From positions 1 through 5,450 of the forward strand of contig DQTU01000179.1 in NCBI GenBank assembly GCA_015662615.1: 5,450 nt of DNA, given 5' to 3'. The notes under the pieces are model-generated. The model saw only the letters and a program-made list of their open reading frames with translations, was not told the origin of the DNA and did not search any database. The position numbers and the translations under genes are program-made. Shown in pieces: positions 1 through 5,450 of the stretch. This DNA comes from Campylobacterales bacterium. Its GTDB lineage: Bacteria > Campylobacterota > Campylobacteria > Campylobacterales > QNZT01. Each line of letters starts with the position of its first letter. The first letter of the stretch is position 1.

Positions 1-200
1 CATCTTCTAACCATAAAAGAAGTTGCTCTTTTTTTTGTTTGGGTCTCTACTTTTTGTATTCCAAACTTTATCTCTCCGATAGTGATAACCGAGAGATAAA
101 TATTATCTTCATCGAGTGAGTTCACAAAATCCAAAACTTTTTGATTTGGTTTTTTAGCTATAAATTCAGAGATAATATTTGTATCTAGCAAATATCTCAA
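1..200 (-). CDS. vapC: VapC/FitB-like PIN-domain toxin, cut by window edge
   Basis: The first 66 codons of a PIN-domain ribonuclease are visible and the rest lies beyond the left edge. The protein begins LRYLLDTNIISEF, the classic VapC/FitB opening, with the first metal-binding Asp at residue 6 (LDTN) and Glu at residue 12. A second acidic signature, SVITIGEIKFGI, puts the conserved Glu at residue 43. PIN toxins of this type cleave RNA with Mg2+ held by these acidic residues; the later Asp residues are not in view. The start is a TTG at 200-198 that overlaps the antitoxin stop as TTGA, a 4-nt coupling. No ATG lies near it, and the LDTN motif sits at the normal distance from this TTG. An A8 run on the coding strand (29-36) lies inside the gene and the frame is intact across it. 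Toxin identity is confident from motifs; the RNA target is unknown. Confidence 0.88.
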   Translation of the reverse strand, partial: MRYLLDTNIISEFIAKKPNQKVLDFVNSLDEDNIYLSVITIGEIKFGIQKVETQTKKRATSFMVRR

Positions 201-439
201 AACTCAACTCTATCTTTATACACTTCTTGTTCTCTGTCAAGTGAGATAGCACCCACCAAAGGAGAAGATTGAAAAAACTCCCCTAAAGTTTTTTTATGTC
301 CCAAGGGCACCCCGTCTTTTTTAGCAGAGTTTTCTTTTTTTTCTAGTTGAAATTTGACTTTATTTTTAGGTAAATTTTCCAAGATAAACATAACTTTATC
401 ATATATGCCATTGCTAACATCTAATCGTATAGTATGCAT
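197..439 (-). CDS. Antitoxin of vapBC-like pair (80 aa)
   Basis: This gene lies immediately upstream of the PIN toxin and overlaps it by 4 nt, so it is the probable cognate antitoxin that binds and neutralises the toxin and represses the operon. The N-terminal half (residues 2-36, TIRLDVSNGIYDKVMFILEN followed by LPKNKVKF) looks like a small strand-helix fold and is not a textbook AbrB, Phd or ribbon-helix-helix sequence. The C-terminal part (about residues 52-80, GEFFQSSPLVGAI then REQEVYKDRVEF) is the usual toxin-wrapping tail, with an aromatic/SPL segment and a charged end. The ATG at 439-437 is supported by a perfect AGGAGG at 446-451 with a 6-nt spacer. The antitoxin role is inferred from position, size and tail; the exact family is not recognised. 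Confidence 0.8.
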   Translation of the reverse strand: MHTIRLDVSNGIYDKVMFILENLPKNKVKFQLEKKENSAKKDGVPLGHKKTLGEFFQSSPLVGAISLDREQEVYKDRVEF

Positions 440-470
440 GATTTACCTCCTATATAGTTTTTATCTATCC

Positions 471-479
471 ATTATATCA
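471..479 (-). promoter_or_regulatory. Extended -10 promoter of the toxin-antitoxin pair
   Basis: On the minus strand this reads TGATATAAT, a perfect TATAAT with an extended TGn element. It lies 32 nt upstream of the antitoxin ATG and is preceded by a T-rich stretch (TTTTTGTTTTG) instead of a -35 hexamer. That architecture is typical of sigma-70 promoters in Campylobacterota. The predicted transcript would start near 463-465 with a leader of roughly 25 nt containing the AGGAGG site. Confidence 0.6.
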
Positions 480-577
480 CAAAACAAAAAGAGTTGTTTC
501 TATCATTTGTTTGATCTAGGATGGTTATATATGTATTTTTCATCTATTTATAGGGGAGCGTTAAACCCATAAGTTTG

Positions 578-697
578 TTAGTGTATATTTAAAAGTCTTT
601 TGATCTGTAACAATATCCTATCAAGCAGAGTATCCATTGGCATACCTACAAACAAATCCTCTAGTGCTGCTCTTTCAGTTGTGCTCATTCTTGTCAT
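578..697 (-). CDS. Small 39-aa protein coupled to HTH regulator
   Basis: A short ORF overlaps the last 23 nt of the upstream HTH gene in another frame. It begins MTRMSTTERAALEDLFVGMP and continues through an amphipathic stretch (DTLLDRILLQIKRLLNIH) to a TAA. A good Shine-Dalgarno, AAAAGGA, sits 7 nt before the ATG at 697-695, inside the HTH coding sequence, which is what supports translation. A second ATG at 688 could also serve. The C-terminal half would form a leucine-rich helix suited to protein binding or membrane association. I do not recognise a family. The overlap suggests translational coupling and a shared function with the regulator, for example as a partner or small antagonist, but this is inference. 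It could still be a non-coding coincidence, since it is only 39 codons long. Confidence 0.5.
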   Translation of the reverse strand: MTRMSTTERAALEDLFVGMPMDTLLDRILLQIKRLLNIH

Positions 698-971
698 TTT
701 TTAATCCTTTTGAAATCTTTTTTATAATTCTCACTATATCATCCTCATCAAGCTCTCCTAGCATGCGGAATATAGCCGGTGCTGCTTGAGGTTGTGAATT
801 ACCAAGACGCCAATCCTGATAAGTTCTCATTGATATACCAAGTTTTTCAGCCATATTTTTCTGGCTGATCTTTTTTCCATAATATTGTGCTTCCACGGCA
901 TTATGCAAAATGTTGAATAAGTCTTTAGATTCCATGTATAAATAGTACCTAATATTTGATAAACCAAACAT
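675..971 (-). CDS. Small Xre-type helix-turn-helix regulator
   Basis: A 98-codon protein with a helix-turn-helix. The segment ISQKNMAEKLGISMRTYQDW (residues about 35-54) has the Xre/Cro pattern: a polar first helix, AEKLGIS across the turn, and RTYQDW in the recognition helix, followed by the usual G-N-S-Q-P. A C-terminal part rich in acidic residues then Lys (residues about 70-98) follows. It probably binds DNA as a dimer and represses nearby genes, possibly its own. Start choice is uncertain: ATG at 971 gives 98 aa, while Met13 at 935-933 gives 86 aa beginning MESKDLFNIL, which fits the domain better. Neither has a strong Shine-Dalgarno. The gene is divergent from the plus-strand gene at 1229 and overlaps a 39-aa ORF at its 3' end. 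Its targets are unknown. Confidence 0.8.
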   Translation of the reverse strand: MFGLSNIRYYLYMESKDLFNILHNAVEAQYYGKKISQKNMAEKLGISMRTYQDWRLGNSQPQAAPAIFRMLGELDEDDIVRIIKKISKGLKNDKNEHN

Positions 972-1228
972 AAAACCGAATGCTTCATACGCTATCTAAT
1001 CTCTATGTAATTTATCTCTCATTTAACATACTGTAATTATAACTTTATAAGATTAATATATTATAAAATGATAGTTTTTTTTATACTTTTATACATTATA
1101 TCGTATATTTTGTAAATATATTATGACTTTCTTAAGTATCAGAACTAATATTCTTAGAAATCAAATTATCTTTATAAAAGGCTAAAGTTTTACAATTAAT
1201 TGACGATATAGAACAAAAGGGAGATATC
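972..1228. other. AT-rich divergent intergenic region
   Basis: This 257-nt region separates the HTH gene (minus) from the 211-aa gene (plus) and should hold both promoters. It is extremely AT-rich with several TATAAT-like boxes, so individual calls are weak. For the HTH gene the best candidate on the minus strand is TATAAT at 1036-1041. For the plus-strand gene it is TATAAA at 1173-1178. The 10-mer AATATATTAT occurs at 1055-1064 and again at 1115-1124, exactly 60 nt apart, and the first copy overlaps the palindrome TAATATATTA (1054-1063). These could be regulator sites or chance in such biased sequence. A T8 run occupies 1075-1082. No RNA gene or ORF is evident. Confidence 0.5.
1173..1178 (+). 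promoter_or_regulatory. Candidate -10 box for the 211-aa gene
   Basis: TATAAA lies about 50 nt before the ATG at 1229, preceded by an A/T-rich stretch with no clear -35 (nearest is TTCTTA at 1151-1156, 16-nt spacer). It is the best-placed -10 for this gene, but many similar boxes exist in this AT-rich region, so support is modest. Confidence 0.3.
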
Positions 1229-1864
1229 ATGTTCAATCCACTAGCCTTAGAAATAAACAACCATTTACAACTTAGCTCTACTCTCAAATCAGAAAAAAAG
1301 CTCTATATCTGCCAACAAATTTTAAATTTTACAGATGCACAAGCCTCAGTTGCTTGTCGTTATCAACTTTTACGAAAATCAGATGAAAAAGAGATTTGGC
1401 TTGAAGTGAAAAAAGATAGAGCACATAATTATCAACTATTTTATTATGAAAAAGTACAAGAGTTGGAGTACAACCCTTCATTTTTAGCACTTGTCGGAAC
1501 TTCAACTATCGGATATCAAAATCCAAATGAAACTGAACAAACCATATATAATAGAATCCCTAAAAAAGGCGAATCTATCATGCCTATAAAACATCTTGTT
1601 AGTGAAGATGAACTCCCTGAAAATCCAAAGGAAGAGGGGTATAGCAAGGATGGAAACGGAAATTGGTACTTTATGACTAGACGAAGTGAAGGAACTCTAA
1701 AAAACTTTGGTAGTAACTTAAAAAAGCGGTCATGGGAGTATAAAAACGAACAAACCAGACTTCTTATTGAGATGCAAGATGAAAACAACGCATTGACTGA
1801 TATCATTATCTATGAGGGTAGAGAGATAGAGAGAAAAAATCTCAAAAAAATTTCTACGCTTTAA
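1229..1864 (+). CDS. Unrecognised 211-aa cytosolic protein
   Basis: I do not recognise this family with confidence. The start is well supported: AAGGGAG at 1217-1223 lies 5 nt before the ATG. The protein has no signal peptide, no membrane segment and no obvious catalytic motif. The first half (residues about 1-95) holds a helix followed by alternating strands (SVACRYQLLRKSDEKEIWLE, then YQLFYYEKVQELEYNPSFLA). The middle (residues about 110-145) is polar, with a proline/acid-rich linker and GNGNWYFMTRR. The end (residues about 178-211) reads RLLIEMQDENN then TDIIIYEGREIERKNLKKI, a strand-rich terminus. The overall layout faintly recalls DUF2491/DUF4178-type proteins, but I cannot support an assignment. 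It is the only plus-strand gene here, has its own intergenic region, and runs tail-to-tail into brxL, so it is not part of the BREX operon. Confidence 0.8.
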   Translation: MFNPLALEINNHLQLSSTLKSEKKLYICQQILNFTDAQASVACRYQLLRKSDEKEIWLEVKKDRAHNYQLFYYEKVQELEYNPSFLALVGTSTIGYQNPNETEQTIYNRIPKKGESIMPIKHLVSEDELPENPKEEGYSKDGNGNWYFMTRRSEGTLKNFGSNLKKRSWEYKNEQTRLLIEMQDENNALTDIIIYEGREIERKNLKKISTL

Positions 1865-1912
1865 AATAGAATGTCTAACATCCAAAGTTATACCAAAAAA
1901 ACACTTTACCAG

Positions 1913-3937
1913 TTACTCAACCCCAACAGCCTTAAAAACAGCATCAATAGGGTCTGAATAAATAATCAGTTGAAATTTACTCATAAGTTCTGGTGGAACT
2001 TTTGCCATTTGTGCCATATCAAGAGCTGGTATTAGTATCTTTTTTGCTCCGCTATCACTAGCGATTTGAAGAGCATCTGGTAGTGAGTCTGTGCCTATAA
2101 TGGTTCCACCAATACTCATGCTTCCAAGAACTACCATTTGAGATAGTAGAGGTTTTTCAAGAACACCACTACATAAGGAGACAAAAATGGATAGTTCAAT
2201 ATCTTTTGATTTACCAATACCATTAAGGTCTGTAGCTTTCAAGTGATAGTCAAAATCTTTATATTTTGCATTGAGTGATACACGGTGTAAATTTGCTTGG
2301 ATGTAGTTAGTTGCTTCTTTTATCTCTTCTTTTACAGCAGTTCCACTAAAACCAGTTGTATCAAGTTTTCCACTACCTGCCATGACTTGCAAGTCCAACC
2401 TAAACAGACCTTTGTGTCCATTGTCAGGGTTGTATGAAACGGTATAGAGTGAGCCATTTGGAAGTTCTCCATCAGGAATGAGAGTATTTCCACCACTTTC
2501 AGGAACAGCAACTCGTATCTCACTATCATCTTCTATATCGATGTAAGAGAAATTTACATCATAAAACTCCATGCCACCTATCTTTTTAAGTTGCTCTTTT
2601 ATGCGTCTTCTTCCTACTATCGCATATTCTAAAGCAACTCTTACATCTTCTTTATCATAGATACCGTTTGGATGCATAAGTTTTAGTAAACCGCTTACTG
2701 TTTTTTTAACAGCCCTGCTATCTCTTTGATTTAAATCATGACCTAGTTTAAAGTACTTATCTATAGCATTTGAAAAGTTCATTTTTTGAAGTTCTCTCAT
2801 CCATTCAGCCATATAATCTGTTATAAATCCGTACTCATTGGTAAAAAACTCAGTTCTCATTTTTGGTATTTCCCACCCAGGAAGATAGTTATGAAAACGG
2901 TCAAAAAATGCAGGATCAATCATCTCTTTTGGAAATGGTGATAGTAGGTGAGAGGTTTTTATAATGTTTTCTATACTTCCATTAATATTTCCTACAAATA
3001 CAAATGAAGCTTTAGCTTGTTTCTGCTCTTTTCCTCTTGCAAATGAACCACTTTCCATATAGTCTTTCATGATTTGAATACCATCTTTATCTTTAAAATG
3101 AATCCCTGCTACCTCATCAAATGCAACAATATCCCAATTGCCCACAAGTCCGATAGTCCTACTACTCATGTTATAAAATAGATTTGCAACTGTTGTTTGA
3201 CCACCACTCACCAAGATAGAGTTAGGCGAAATCTCTTTATAGACAAAACTTTTACCAGTACCACGAGGTCCCAATTCACACATATTATAATTATTCTCTA
3301 CAAAAGGAATTAACCGAGCCAACAAGTGCCATTTAGTATTTGTATCAAAATTGGTTGGCTCCATGCCTGTACTTCTTATGAGTATGTCCATCCACTCATC
3401 ATTATCAAACTTAGCCCTTTGGGATTGAAAATCTTCCATATCCATGTTTGGCATTTGGATAGGTTTTAACTCTTGTATATGAAATGGACTTGAACCTTTT
3501 GCATTTTCGTCATGAAAGTATTCAAGAGTAACTATTACCCATATACCACCTGCTAAAAGCTTTTGATATTTTTTTACATACTCATCACTGATTACTATTT
3601 TACTGATACCGAGATTGGAAAATTCTGCTTCATATACATCATCTTTTTCATTAAGTTTTACAGATACTTTATCTATAACTTTATAGCGACCTTTCTCTTT
3701 TATACGAGATTTGATAACTTCTTTTTCATCTGGTCGAACATAGTTTTTTGCAAGTATATCTTTAACCTTAGAAACTCCCCCTTCTATCTGCTCTTCATTA
3801 TCAGTGGCACAGTACATACCCAAAAGATATTCTAAAACATATATAGGAACATTTGCACCCTCTTTAATACTTTTTGTCAAATCTTTTCTGACAACTTTAC
3901 CTATAAACTCTTCATTTAATTTACTATTTAAATCCAT
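1913..3937 (-). CDS. brxL: BREX AAA+ effector BrxL (Lon-like)
   Basis: A complete 674-aa BrxL, close to the usual length of the family. An N-terminal domain (about 1-155) is followed by an AAA+ ATPase core: Walker A GPRGTGKS at 223-230, Walker B with D274-E275 (DIVAFDEVAG), and a DPAFFDRF segment at 341-348 with a likely arginine finger. The C-terminal Lon-like domain starts near 515 (GSGKLDTTGF) and ends with GAKKILIPALD. A Ser sits in GIGKSKD (577) where Lon has its catalytic Ser, but the expected catalytic Lys region (SLPDAL, 618-623) has none, consistent with reports that BrxL acts as a DNA-binding MCM-like AAA+ machine, not a protease. In type I BREX it is needed for phage exclusion but not for host methylation. 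The ATG at 3937 has AGGA 7 nt upstream, overlapping the pglZ TAG. It is the last gene of the operon. Confidence 0.95.
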   Translation of the reverse strand: MDLNSKLNEEFIGKVVRKDLTKSIKEGANVPIYVLEYLLGMYCATDNEEQIEGGVSKVKDILAKNYVRPDEKEVIKSRIKEKGRYKVIDKVSVKLNEKDDVYEAEFSNLGISKIVISDEYVKKYQKLLAGGIWVIVTLEYFHDENAKGSSPFHIQELKPIQMPNMDMEDFQSQRAKFDNDEWMDILIRSTGMEPTNFDTNTKWHLLARLIPFVENNYNMCELGPRGTGKSFVYKEISPNSILVSGGQTTVANLFYNMSSRTIGLVGNWDIVAFDEVAGIHFKDKDGIQIMKDYMESGSFARGKEQKQAKASFVFVGNINGSIENIIKTSHLLSPFPKEMIDPAFFDRFHNYLPGWEIPKMRTEFFTNEYGFITDYMAEWMRELQKMNFSNAIDKYFKLGHDLNQRDSRAVKKTVSGLLKLMHPNGIYDKEDVRVALEYAIVGRRRIKEQLKKIGGMEFYDVNFSYIDIEDDSEIRVAVPESGGNTLIPDGELPNGSLYTVSYNPDNGHKGLFRLDLQVMAGSGKLDTTGFSGTAVKEEIKEATNYIQANLHRVSLNAKYKDFDYHLKATDLNGIGKSKDIELSIFVSLCSGVLEKPLLSQMVVLGSMSIGGTIIGTDSLPDALQIASDSGAKKILIPALDMAQMAKVPPELMSKFQLIIYSDPIDAVFKAVGVE

Positions 3938-3946
3938 GTTATCATC

Positions 3947-5281
3947 CTAAAATTCATCATCAAAGTCATTAAAAAATGATAATGCTAACTTCACTTCTAA
4001 CTCTTTATAGATTGGTGTTTCACTACTGCCGCTAATAACTTTTTTTGTTATAAGTTTAATGTTTTGATTGTTGTAGTCGTTTATATTTTGCTTGAAAGTC
4101 ATTTTAAACTTTGTCTCTCTGTTTGTGTCATATATCTCGGTTGAGTTAAATGTATGTTTAAACTCATCTGAAAGCAAAACACCATCCATACTTTGAAATG
4201 AAATCTTTAATGTGATTGGTTTAATCTTATCATCTACTATCTCTGATTGGTATAGTGATATATTGACCGTATTTGTAGATATATTTCTTATTGGAATGAT
4301 ATCTACATTTACATTATTAATATTTGAGGATTTACTTTTTTTGATATTGACTTCAATCAACGGTATAACTAACTCTTGCAAAGTTGCCCCACCATGTACA
4401 AAACGGTTTCCTGCACCTTGCACTCTTATCTTGTTGATAGATTTTGGTATGAGGTATTCATTTTCTCCATCTATACCCAAATCTGCTCCACTATATTTAG
4501 AAACACAAGTCCCATCTTCTAAGTTTTTACCGATGATAAATCTTCTATTTGATTTTATAGCTCCTTGTGTTTGAACTTTACAAAATTCACTATCAAGAGT
4601 CGGTTGATTTATATAAAGAAAACCATGGTCACTTGTGATAAACATATTTGAGCCATTAAAATTAGAAACTTGTTTGATGATTTTTATAATACTACTAAAT
4701 GCACTACTAACAGCATCAAATGTTTTTATCTCGTTTTTTTCACCCATCTTGTCAATCTCGTTATGATAGATATAGATAACAGTTGATTTTTTTACTAATG
4801 CTCGACCTTCATCTTTTTTATAGTTTAAAAAATCCTCATAACCAATAGCCATGGCATTTTCATCGTATGATTTCAGTATCTTATCTCTATTTGCTATTCC
4901 TGCTGAAGATTTGTTATCTACAAAAACTATATCATTTTTATCTTTTATTGACAATTTCTTATGAGGCAATAAACTAGCCATTCCAAGCTGTGTATATGAG
5001 GGTAATGAACTTAACATAAATTCACAAGTAGCACTAAACCTATCTTTCTTTCTGTTTTCTGATAAAATTTGTGAAGTTAGTTCTATTCCACACTCATAAC
5101 GAAGAGCATCAGATATAATTACAAATATCTTTTTATTTTTTTGTAGATATGGTTCGACTTTAGTGTTGTAAAACTTTTGTTGATGCGGCACTGGTGAGGT
5201 TATGGTATAAGTCTGGGCAAAATCTTGCCTGTTGTAATTTAACTCTCTTAGGTAAGAGTTTAGATATATATATCTTCTATT
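3947..5281 (-). CDS. pglZ: PglZ C-terminal half, frame-broken from its 5' part
   Basis: This frame carries the PglZ alkaline-phosphatase-superfamily core of BREX. Numbering from the GTG at 5191, it shows FVIISDALRYE with metal-binding Asp28, LPSYTQLGMASLLPH with the probable Thr67 nucleophile, YHNEIDKMG (143-150), TSDHGFLY with Asp188 and His189, and FVHGGATLQE with His266. All key residues seem intact. PglZ is required for both methylation and phage exclusion in characterised type I systems. The GTG at 5191 is not a credible start: no Shine-Dalgarno precedes it, and the 30 codons upstream to 5281 (YLNSYLRELNYNRQDFAQ and on) still read as PglZ. A TAA at 5282-5284 closes this frame. Full PglZ proteins run to roughly 800 residues or more, so the N-terminal half is encoded in the other frame and beyond the window. 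It ends with a TAG 9 nt before brxL. Confidence 0.92.
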   Translation of the reverse strand, partial: NRRYIYLNSYLRELNYNRQDFAQTYTITSPVPHQQKFYNTKVEPYLQKNKKIFVIISDALRYECGIELTSQILSENRKKDRFSATCEFMLSSLPSYTQLGMASLLPHKKLSIKDKNDIVFVDNKSSAGIANRDKILKSYDENAMAIGYEDFLNYKKDEGRALVKKSTVIYIYHNEIDKMGEKNEIKTFDAVSSAFSSIIKIIKQVSNFNGSNMFITSDHGFLYINQPTLDSEFCKVQTQGAIKSNRRFIIGKNLEDGTCVSKYSGADLGIDGENEYLIPKSINKIRVQGAGNRFVHGGATLQELVIPLIEVNIKKSKSSNINNVNVDIIPIRNISTNTVNISLYQSEIVDDKIKPITLKISFQSMDGVLLSDEFKHTFNSTEIYDTNRETKFKMTFKQNINDYNNQNIKLITKKVISGSSETPIYKELEVKLALSFFNDFDDEF

Positions 5282-5450
5282 TTAGATGTTAAAGGTTTAA
5301 GTAGTTCAAGATGTTCAGCCTTGCTAGAGTAGATAGAATACTCTCTATAATGCATATCATCTTTATATCTGCTACTATCCATCCAACTTTTTACAAACAG
5401 CCTTGCATCAGAGTTTAGTCTGCTTTTACTTGTATCAAAGCAACTGTAAA
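5260..5450 (-). pseudogene. pglZ: Upstream pglZ fragment ending in premature stop
   Basis: This frame enters from beyond the right edge and stays open for 62 codons to a TAA at 5262-5260; the other two frames hit stops within the first 40 nt. It reads LFVKSWMDSSRY, then YREYSIYSSKAEHLELLKPL, then SKIEDIYI and stop. The tail resembles the PglZ segment before the phosphatase core, where an aromatic/basic stretch leads into an I-E-x-I-Y-x-N-x-[FY]-L run. Dropping one AT unit at 5264-5273 gives SKIEDIYLNSYLRELN, which continues in the downstream frame without interruption. As written, translation would stop before the phosphatase domain and give an inactive N-terminal product. Whether this is a reversible switch, a true lesion or a sequence error cannot be told from one sequence. 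Confidence 0.85.
5264..5273. repeat. pglZ: (AT)5 tract at the pglZ frame break
   Basis: Five perfect AT units lie inside pglZ, within the only 22 nt (5260-5281) where both reading frames are open, so the indel must be in or next to it. Five units put the gene out of frame; four or seven units would restore it. Dinucleotide tracts can slip during replication, although five units is short for a high-rate switch. Confidence 0.85.

Noticed and set aside
29..36. Homopolymer T8 in the toxin gene as a phase-variation tract
   Set aside because: The toxin frame is intact across it, and eight A/T residues are common in such AT-rich DNA.
551..567. Integron attC-like or hairpin element (GGGGAGCGTTAAACCC)
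   Set aside because: Only one GTTRRRY-like core is present, with no paired site, and the GGG/CCC pairing is too short to be a convincing structure.
480..577. A 23-codon minus-strand ORF (MKNTYITIL...) upstream of the antitoxin
   Set aside because: It has no Shine-Dalgarno, is very short and overlaps the antitoxin promoter.
940..960. Operator palindrome around TAGGTACTA at the HTH start
   Set aside because: The arms (AAATA/TATTT) are short and A/T-only, and half of it would fall inside the longer HTH reading frame; it is not distinguishable from background.
1865..1912. Bidirectional terminator between the 211-aa gene and brxL
   Set aside because: There is a run of seven A/T (1894-1900) and a possible 5-bp AAAGT/ACTTT pairing with a 13-nt loop, but no stable GC-containing stem on either strand.
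4212..4574. 120-codon plus-strand ORF inside pglZ
   Set aside because: It is an antisense shadow of the PglZ coding sequence, with low-complexity hydrophobic translation and no ribosome binding site.

Overview
The window looks like AT-rich Campylobacterota-type DNA (Sulfurimonas/Sulfurovum/Arcobacter-like). The grounds are low GC, T-rich promoters with an extended -10 and little -35, and the style of the small proteins. The phylum is an inference and no rRNA or marker gene is present to confirm it. The region is an accessory, defence-type locus holding the 3' end of a BREX phage-exclusion operon.

Right part (1913-5450, minus strand): the last two genes of a BREX operon, pglZ then brxL, 9 nt apart. 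brxL is complete at 674 codons. Only the C-terminal half of pglZ lies in the window, and its reading frame is broken. One frame is open from beyond the right edge to a TAA at 5260-5262. The frame that carries the PglZ phosphatase core is open only from 5281 downward. The 22-nt overlap of the two frames contains a perfect (AT)5 tract at 5264-5273. Removing one AT unit joins the frames into a protein that reads naturally as PglZ. This could be a phase-variable ON/OFF switch for BREX, a fixed mutation, or a sequence error. It is the most interesting observation here.

Middle (1229-1864, plus strand): a 211-aa cytosolic protein of unrecognised family with a strong Shine-Dalgarno, convergent with brxL across a 48-nt gap.

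Left part (1-971, minus strand): a small Xre-type helix-turn-helix regulator whose 3' end overlaps a previously unlisted 39-codon ORF with its own Shine-Dalgarno. It is followed by a vapBC-like toxin-antitoxin pair: an 80-aa antitoxin with an extended -10 promoter and AGGAGG site, then a FitB/VapC-like PIN-domain toxin that starts at a TTG in a 4-nt TTGA overlap and runs off the left edge.

How they fit together: BREX methylates host DNA and blocks phage replication, with PglZ needed for the system and BrxL acting as a DNA-binding AAA+ effector. The toxin-antitoxin pair probably stabilises the island or adds its own defence. No functional link between the small regulator, the 211-aa protein and BREX is shown by the sequence beyond proximity.
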